Below are positions 22,590 to 26,839 of a stretch of DNA of 26,839 bases, piece by piece (the first letter of the stretch is position 1; every line of letters starts with the position of its first letter). Location: contig CABUPE010000032.1 of assembly GCA_902493515.1 (NCBI GenBank), positions 1 through 26,839 on the forward strand. The letters run 5' to 3'. The translations under genes and the position numbers were made by a program. The DNA is from an uncultured Collinsella sp. (GTDB lineage: Bacteria; Actinomycetota; Coriobacteriia; Coriobacteriales; Coriobacteriaceae). The notes under the pieces were generated by a model. It did no database searches, was not told where the DNA came from, and saw only the letters and a program-made list of their open reading frames with translations.

Positions 22590-22599
22590 GAAGTTTGCA

Positions 22600-22628
22600 G
22601 GTCAGGCACTTAGTGCCTGACCTTTTTT
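22600..22628 (+). terminator. Terminator of tRNA-Pro
   Basis: A perfect 10-bp stem GGTCAGGCAC/GTGCCTGACC with a 3-base loop, followed by TTTTTT. Confidence 0.93.
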
Positions 22629-22698
22629 GTTTTAATCACCATGATTATTTTGCTTAAAGTAACAACGTTCCCGATCGATGTAATCACCGAATCAAAAC

Positions 22699-22755
22699 GT
22701 GTACATTAGCCACCAAAATCGACATTTTTCGAAATGTTTGGAGGCTGATGTACAC
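22699..22755. repeat. 57-bp imperfect hairpin upstream of the pgsA-like gene
   Basis: The outer arms (22699-22711 and 22743-22755, 13 bp with one G-U) enclose CCAA/TTGG and an inner ACATTT-TTCG-AAATGT hairpin; a 5-base bulge lies on the left side and single unpaired A bases face each other. No T run follows. It overlaps an in-frame upstream ATG at 22748 of the next gene. Confidence 0.8.
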
Positions 22756-22840
22756 AAATGCATGGTCTCGCCCCGCTCACAACACCCTCCACATGTCTGG
22801 ACTCTCTATGGCTTGGCTGGATAGACATCGCAGGAACGGG

Positions 22841-22846
22841 TATAAT
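22841..22846 (+). promoter_or_regulatory. Putative -10 box of the pgsA-like gene
   Basis: A consensus TATAAT placed so that transcription would begin near 22853, about 30 bases before the GTG start at 22883. No good -35 box is seen at 16-18 bp. Confidence 0.45.
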
Positions 22847-22882
22847 ATCGAAAGTTTTGTCGTTAACCAGCGGGGGAGTCCT

Positions 22883-23587
22883 GTGGGCATCAAAAAGAAG
22901 ATCAAAAAGGAGCTTATCGGCACTTCCGATTACCCGTCGAATAAGATCTTTACGATCTCCAATTTCATCACCTTTACGCGCCTGATCCTCACCCTGGTAT
23001 TTCTGTACCTGTTTGTGACGGACAACAACCGCGTCATCGCCATCGTTATCTACGCCGTTGCCGCCTCCACCGACTGGATGGACGGTCAGATCGCCCGCAT
23101 GACTAAGACGGTCTCGTGGCTCGGCAAGGTCATGGATCCCATTTGCGACCGTGCGCTGCTGTTCACCGGCGTCTTGGGACTGGTGGTCCGCGGAGAGCTA
23201 CCCATCTGGGTCTGCGTGCTCATTATTGGCCGCGACATCTATCTGGGCATCGGCACGCTTATCGTTCGTCATTATCACCGTCGCCCCATCGATGTCGTCT
23301 TCCCGGGAAAGATTGCCACAGCGCTGCTCATGACTGGTTTCTCGCTCATGCTGCTCGGTTTCCCCGTTATTGACGGCCTGCATCTTTTACCTTCATCCCT
23401 TACGGCCTTCCCGGGCCTCAACGGAAGCTCGGTGCCCCTCGGCATCTTCTTTGTGTACGGCGGCGTGATCTTCTCCATGCTCACGGCTGTCATCTACTCC
23501 ATTAAGGGCGGAGCGGCCATTAAACAGGCTCTCGCGCATCCCGAGGACGAGGACATCGACTTTCTGAACCCTGAAATCGAAGACTGA
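22883..23587 (+). CDS. CDP-alcohol phosphatidyltransferase (PgsA-like)
   Basis: A 234-residue membrane protein with the complete family signature: Asp64, Asp67-Gly68, Ala71-Arg72, Gly81, Asp85 and Asp89 in D-x2-DG-x2-AR-x8-G-x3-D-x3-D spacing. These enzymes join CDP-diacylglycerol to an alcohol; phosphatidylglycerophosphate synthase is most likely, with an actinobacterial cardiolipin-synthase-type activity as the alternative. About five to six hydrophobic helices follow a basic N-terminus (VGIKKKIKKEL). The GTG at 22883 with GGGGGAG ahead is preferred: the longer frame from the ATG at 22748 runs through a hairpin and a TATAAT box, and its extra 45 residues look non-coding. The C-terminus is acidic. 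Upstream genes plsY, plsC and gpsA feed the same phospholipid pathway. Confidence 0.88.
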   Translation: MGIKKKIKKELIGTSDYPSNKIFTISNFITFTRLILTLVFLYLFVTDNNRVIAIVIYAVAASTDWMDGQIARMTKTVSWLGKVMDPICDRALLFTGVLGLVVRGELPIWVCVLIIGRDIYLGIGTLIVRHYHRRPIDVVFPGKIATALLMTGFSLMLLGFPVIDGLHLLPSSLTAFPGLNGSSVPLGIFFVYGGVIFSMLTAVIYSIKGGAAIKQALAHPEDEDIDFLNPEIED

Positions 23588-23597
23588 TTCGTTGGGG

Positions 23598-23603
23598 TAT
23601 GAT
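23598..23603 (+). promoter_or_regulatory. Putative -10 box ahead of the FHA gene
   Basis: TATGAT, preceded by GGGG much as the TATAAT at 22841 is preceded by GGG. No clear -35. It would give a leader of about 45 bases. Confidence 0.3.
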
Positions 23604-23653
23604 TACGTACGGTTCATTATTTGCGGCAGGTCCGCGATAAGTTAGGGGTTGTC

Positions 23654-24088
23654 ATGGACAACATGGTTAACAATATGCCTCAGAATGATAAGACCGCGGA
23701 CGCTACCTGCGTATTCCGCGTTCCTTCAAGCGACGTCACCGTTCCCGACCTCATGGCCAACGTGCGCATCACCGCCCCCGTTCTGTCCATCGTCAAGGGT
23801 CCACAGACTGGTGCCGCTTTTGAACTCGAGGACGACGTGACCACCATCGGCCGCGATCCTGCGAACGGCATCTTCCTCAATGACATGACCGTTTCGCGCA
23901 GCCACGCGCGCATTATTCGCGAGGGCCTCGGCGCTCGCATCGAGGACTTGGGCTCGCTCAATGGCACCTGGGTCGACGGTGCCATCGTCAATGCAGCCCC
24001 GCTGCACGACGGTTCTTCCGTCCAGATCGGTACGTTTACGCTCATCTACCACGAGAGCACGCCGGAGCGCATCGAAACCGGTGAGTAG
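23654..24088 (+). CDS. FHA-domain signalling protein, GarA/OdhI-like
   Basis: A 144-residue protein from the ATG at 23654 (AGGGG at 23644-23648). The FHA domain fills residues from about 50 to 135, with GRDPANGIFLND, VSRSHARI and DLGSLNGTWVDG supplying the phosphothreonine-binding Arg, Ser, His and Asn. The N-terminal tail holds DATCVFRVP (Thr18), matching the ETTSVFRAD phosphosite of mycobacterial GarA and corynebacterial OdhI, where a Ser/Thr kinase phosphorylates the tail and the FHA domain then binds it intramolecularly, switching off inhibition of 2-oxoglutarate enzymes. Only the second Thr of the TT pair is kept. The MerR-type gene follows after 3 bp, as garA is followed by Rv1828 in mycobacteria. 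The metabolic target in this organism is unknown. Confidence 0.88.
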   Translation: MDNMVNNMPQNDKTADATCVFRVPSSDVTVPDLMANVRITAPVLSIVKGPQTGAAFELEDDVTTIGRDPANGIFLNDMTVSRSHARIIREGLGARIEDLGSLNGTWVDGAIVNAAPLHDGSSVQIGTFTLIYHESTPERIETGE

Positions 24089-24091
24089 GGC

Positions 24092-24970
24092 ATGGCCGAA
24101 CGCAACTATCTGAGTATCGGCCAAGTCGTCAACCTACTTCGAGGCGCATACCCCGATCTTTCGAACTCAAAAATTAGATTTCTAGAGGATGAGGGGCTCA
24201 TTACCCCTCATCGTACGCCAAAGGGATACCGTCAGTACTCCAAGGAGGACGTTGATCGCCTGGAGGTCATTCTGCACCTGCAGAAGACCCGCTATATGCC
24301 ACTCAACGTGATTAAGCAGCGCTTGGAAAACGCCACGGACCTGTCAACGCTCGCCTACGAGGTGGGCTTGCTGTCCGATGTTCCGCTCAAGACGGAGCCC
24401 AAGGAGACTAAGCAAAAGCTGCATCCCATCGAGACCATTCCCGATATGCTGGGCGTCGAGATTTCGTTTATCCGCTCGCTCGCCGAAAACGACCTCATTC
24501 GCATCATCAAAAGCCCGCAGAACCGCGAGCTCGTCGATGGTCGCGATTTTCCGATCATCCGTTACTGCTCCGAGCTGTCGCGCTTCCATATCGAGCCACG
24601 CAACCTGCGTCAGTACGTGTCTTCCGCTAACCGCGAGTCCTCGATGTTTGAGCAGGTGCTCGTGAGCATGCTCGGAATGGATACCTCCGATGACGAGCGC
24701 GACGCCAAGCTCGAGCGTGCGTTTAAGAAGCTTCACGACCTGACGGAGGGCGTGCACACCGCGCTGCTCAAGAACCGCGTTTTTGAGTCGCTCAACGCCG
24801 TGGTCGAGGACGCCGACATCGATGCACTCGATGAGGAAATCACGCGTTCCGAGTCCACCAAGGCCAAAAACGAAGAGCCAGCCGCGCCGGTTTCGCACGA
24901 GGATTCTCTCGTAAAGCCGCTCAAAGTCGTCGCCCCTTCGCAATCCGGCGCCGCCACCGCGGGCAAATAA
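24092..24970 (+). CDS. MerR-family transcriptional regulator (Rv1828-like)
   Basis: A 292-residue protein. The N-terminal winged helix is MerR type: LSIGQVVNLL, SNSKIRFLEDEGLITPHRTPKGYRQYSKEDVDRLEVI. Unlike metal-sensing MerR proteins it lacks a Cys-rich effector loop; instead a second helical region (IETIPDMLGVEISFIRSLAEND, FPIIRYCSELSRFHIEPRNLRQYVSSANRE) follows, as in the mycobacterial Rv1828 group. The last 50 residues are Glu/Ala/Pro-rich and probably disordered. The ATG is 3 bp after the FHA gene, so the two are surely one transcript. Ligand and targets are unknown. Confidence 0.9.
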   Translation: MAERNYLSIGQVVNLLRGAYPDLSNSKIRFLEDEGLITPHRTPKGYRQYSKEDVDRLEVILHLQKTRYMPLNVIKQRLENATDLSTLAYEVGLLSDVPLKTEPKETKQKLHPIETIPDMLGVEISFIRSLAENDLIRIIKSPQNRELVDGRDFPIIRYCSELSRFHIEPRNLRQYVSSANRESSMFEQVLVSMLGMDTSDDERDAKLERAFKKLHDLTEGVHTALLKNRVFESLNAVVEDADIDALDEEITRSESTKAKNEEPAAPVSHEDSLVKPLKVVAPSQSGAATAGK

Positions 24971-25009
24971 CCGCTGCTGAAATTTCGGCAATCCATGAAA
25001 GGTCACGCC

Positions 25010-25540
25010 ATGTATGACTTCGAATCTCATATCGTCGATATTCCCGACTATCCCGAACCCGGAGTCGTATTTAAGGACATCACGCCGCTCTTTGGCAATC
25101 CCGAGGCTCTCAAAGCCATGACCGATGCCCTCGCCGAGCACTTTGCCGGCATGGGAATCACCAAGGTCGTGGGTCCCGAGGCTCGCGGCTTTATGGTTGG
25201 CGTACCGGTGGCTGTAGCCCTTGGCGCCGGCTTTATTCCCGCACGTAAACCGGGAAAGCTGCCGCGCGAGACCGTGAGCCAGAGCTACGAGCTCGAGTAC
25301 GGCACCGATTCAATTGAGATCCATGCCGACGCTATCAGCTCTAAAGATACCGTGTTGATTCTGGACGACTTGGTCGCGACGGGCGGAACCGTCGAGGCAA
25401 CAGGTAAACTGGTTCGAGATATGGGCGCAAAGCTTGTCGGTTATGGTTGTATCCTTGAGCTTGCGTTTCTCAACCCGCGCGAGAAGCTCACGCCGTCTGA
25501 TGACGATGTGGAGCTCTTTAGCCTGGTGACGGTGGACTAG
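25010..25540 (+). CDS. apt: Adenine phosphoribosyltransferase
   Basis: A 176-residue purine salvage enzyme making AMP from adenine and PRPP. It has the family's IPDYPEPGVVFKDITPLF N-terminus, GPEARGFMVGVPVA, ARKPGKLPRET and the PRPP loop ILDDLVATGGT. The ATG at 25010 has GAAAGG (24997-25002) at normal distance; the in-frame ATG at 24995 would overlap that site. It starts 39 bp after the MerR gene. Confidence 0.96.
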   Translation: MYDFESHIVDIPDYPEPGVVFKDITPLFGNPEALKAMTDALAEHFAGMGITKVVGPEARGFMVGVPVAVALGAGFIPARKPGKLPRETVSQSYELEYGTDSIEIHADAISSKDTVLILDDLVATGGTVEATGKLVRDMGAKLVGYGCILELAFLNPREKLTPSDDDVELFSLVTVD

Positions 25541-25572
25541 CCGTTACCCTTAGTTACTGGAAAGGAAGCTAC

Positions 25573-26700
25573 ATGCGCACAGCAAACACGCACAAAAACA
25601 TGGCACGCTGCGCTGCTACGGCAACCCTCGCTTGTGTTTTGGGCTTGGGCCTCGCGGCTCCTGCCTACGCCGATACCGCATCCGACCTTGCCGCTGCTCG
25701 TACGAAGCTCGAGCAGATCGGTACCCAAACCCAGCAGATTTACGATGAACTCGCCACGCAGACGCAGGCGCTCGATCAGACTGCTGGCGAGATCACGCAA
25801 AAGCAGCAGGAGATCGCCGATGGTCAGGCCAAGCTCTCGACCTATGTCGCCGGCGAGTACAAAACCGGCGGTCTGAGCCTGCTTCAGGTTCTGACGGGCG
25901 TCGATGACCTGAGCGATATGCTCAACCGTCTGTTCTACTACGGCAAAGTTTCCGATAAGCAGGCTCAGACCATTCAAGAGGTCAAGGAGCTCAAACAGCA
26001 GCTCACCGATAAGCAGGGCGAGCAGGAAAAGAACGTCGCCACCACGCAAAAGAAGGTCGACGAGCTTAATGCCCAGCAGGCTGAAGCACAGAACGTCGTA
26101 AACTCTCTGGATTCACAGCTGCAGGCTGAGCTTGCCGCTGAGGCCGAGGCCAACGCCGCGCTGCAGGCCGGCATCAACGCCAGTACCGCCGAGAAGGCCA
26201 CGGTGAGCAACGAGACTGCCGGTGCGACCGAGAACACCAACAACGGTGGCCAGACCAGCAATAACAACAACCAGGGCGGCAACACTCCGGCTCCTACGCC
26301 GGCACCTGCTCCGACACCGCAGCCCTCCACGCCTGCCCCGGCTCCGACGCCTTCTGCTCCGAGCCAGTCCGTCGATGGCGGTTCTGTTGTCTCGCGTGCA
26401 TACAGCAAGCTTGGTTGCGCCTATTCCTGGGGCGGAATTGGCCCGAACAGTTTCGACTGCTCTGGTTTTGTTAGCTATTGCCTCACTGGTCGCTATTGCC
26501 GCCTGGGCACCACGGGCACCTTTATGGGCTGGACGCGTGTGTCCGATCCGCAGCCCGGTGACGTTGTGGTCAACTCGTACCACACCGGCATTTACATCGG
26601 TGGTGGTCAGATGATTCATGCTTCCGACTACAACACGGGTGTTATCATCAGCTCCGTTGCCGCCGGCATGAACAACAACTACATTTTCGTGCGCTACTAA
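25573..26700 (+). CDS. Secreted NlpC/P60 peptidoglycan endopeptidase with coiled coil
   Basis: A 375-residue exported protein. A signal peptide spans residues 1-33, with cleavage after AYA likely. A coiled-coil region (about 35-205, rich in Gln, Glu, Lys, Ala) is followed by an Asn/Thr/Gly stretch and a Pro-Ala-Thr linker (about 215-265). The C-terminal NlpC/P60 domain carries catalytic Cys296 (FDCSGF), His337 (SYHTGIYIG) and a third polar residue, His349 (MIHAS). Such coiled-coil-NlpC proteins (RipA/CwlO-type) cut stem-peptide links in peptidoglycan, with the coiled coil controlling activity. AAAGGAAG precedes the ATG, 32 bp after apt. A terminator follows. Confidence 0.93.
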   Translation: MRTANTHKNMARCAATATLACVLGLGLAAPAYADTASDLAAARTKLEQIGTQTQQIYDELATQTQALDQTAGEITQKQQEIADGQAKLSTYVAGEYKTGGLSLLQVLTGVDDLSDMLNRLFYYGKVSDKQAQTIQEVKELKQQLTDKQGEQEKNVATTQKKVDELNAQQAEAQNVVNSLDSQLQAELAAEAEANAALQAGINASTAEKATVSNETAGATENTNNGGQTSNNNNQGGNTPAPTPAPAPTPQPSTPAPAPTPSAPSQSVDGGSVVSRAYSKLGCAYSWGGIGPNSFDCSGFVSYCLTGRYCRLGTTGTFMGWTRVSDPQPGDVVVNSYHTGIYIGGGQMIHASDYNTGVIISSVAAGMNNNYIFVRY

Positions 26701-26723
26701 GTATTCAGATAAAGCAAACGGAT

Positions 26724-26763
26724 ATGGACCTCGTGGCTTTGAGTCATGGGGTCCATTCTTTTG
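26724..26763 (+). terminator. Terminator after the NlpC/P60 gene
   Basis: ATGGACCTCGTG (26724-26735) pairs with CATGGGGTCCAT (26745-26756), including two G-U pairs, followed by TCTTTTG. The remaining bases to the window end hold nothing I can identify. Confidence 0.75.
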
Positions 26764-26839
26764 CCTTTAGTGCAGTCCGCTAGGTTGATTTTCAATCTCA
26801 ACGCAACAGCCTGAACGGACCCCGCGTTTCCGCAGCTAG

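Noticed and set aside
22748..22882. N-terminal extension of the pgsA-like protein from the ATG at 22748
   Set aside because: It begins inside a hairpin, its GGAGG is only 3 bases from the ATG, it spans a consensus TATAAT, and the peptide does not resemble the family.

Overview
The window is bacterial and most likely from Collinsella or a close relative in the Coriobacteriia (order level fairly confident, genus by impression). The core is GC-rich and codon-biased towards C/G third positions. It carries a GarA-like FHA protein next to an Rv1828-like MerR regulator and LPXTG-type cell-wall sorting, and its gene order (scpA-scpB-rluB-cmk-plsC-ispH-DUF512-der-plsY-gpsA) is of a kind seen in Gram-positive anaerobes. 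No sequence search was run, so all names rest on motifs and family knowledge.

Left part (1 to about 4600): a lower-GC accessory stretch. It begins with what reads as a complete type III toxin-antitoxin locus: two 52-bp-period RNA repeats, each able to fold as a small pseudoknot, then an attenuating terminator, then a TenpN/ToxN-like endoribonuclease gene. Next come a remnant of an LPXTG surface protein, a two-gene unit (membrane-anchored GIY-YIG-like protein and an unrecognised protein with faint Bles03/eIF4E-like resemblance), a minus-strand tRNA-Val, a two-domain protein with a DUF559/PD-(D/E)XK-like C-terminus, and a 30-bp perfect inverted repeat around 94 bp.

tRNA block (about 4620 to 5330): two tRNA-Ala(GGC) genes in a 187-bp direct duplication that includes promoter and terminator, flanking one tRNA with CAT anticodon.

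Core part (5355 to 22432): one dense run of plus-strand genes, mostly overlapping or a few bases apart: ABC-F ATPase, small membrane protein, M50 protease, ScpA/ScpB (chromosome condensation), RluB-like pseudouridine synthase, Cmk, PlsC, IspH, DUF512 radical-SAM protein, Der GTPase, PlsY, GpsA, Rpe, cysteine desulfurase, Nif3-like protein, coiled-coil zinc-ribbon protein and CoaBC. GpsA, PlsY and PlsC supply successive steps of phosphatidic acid synthesis; the CDP-alcohol phosphatidyltransferase farther on would use its CDP-activated product.

Right part (22513 to 26839): tRNA-Pro(GGG), a 57-bp imperfect hairpin, the pgsA-like gene, the FHA and MerR genes (same local order as around mycobacterial garA), apt, and a secreted NlpC/P60 peptidoglycan hydrolase closed by a terminator. 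The most rewarding items for follow-up are the type III TA locus, the GIY-YIG/unknown gene pair, and the unexplained inverted repeats at 4406-4559, 3579-3622, 2621-2671 and 22699-22755.
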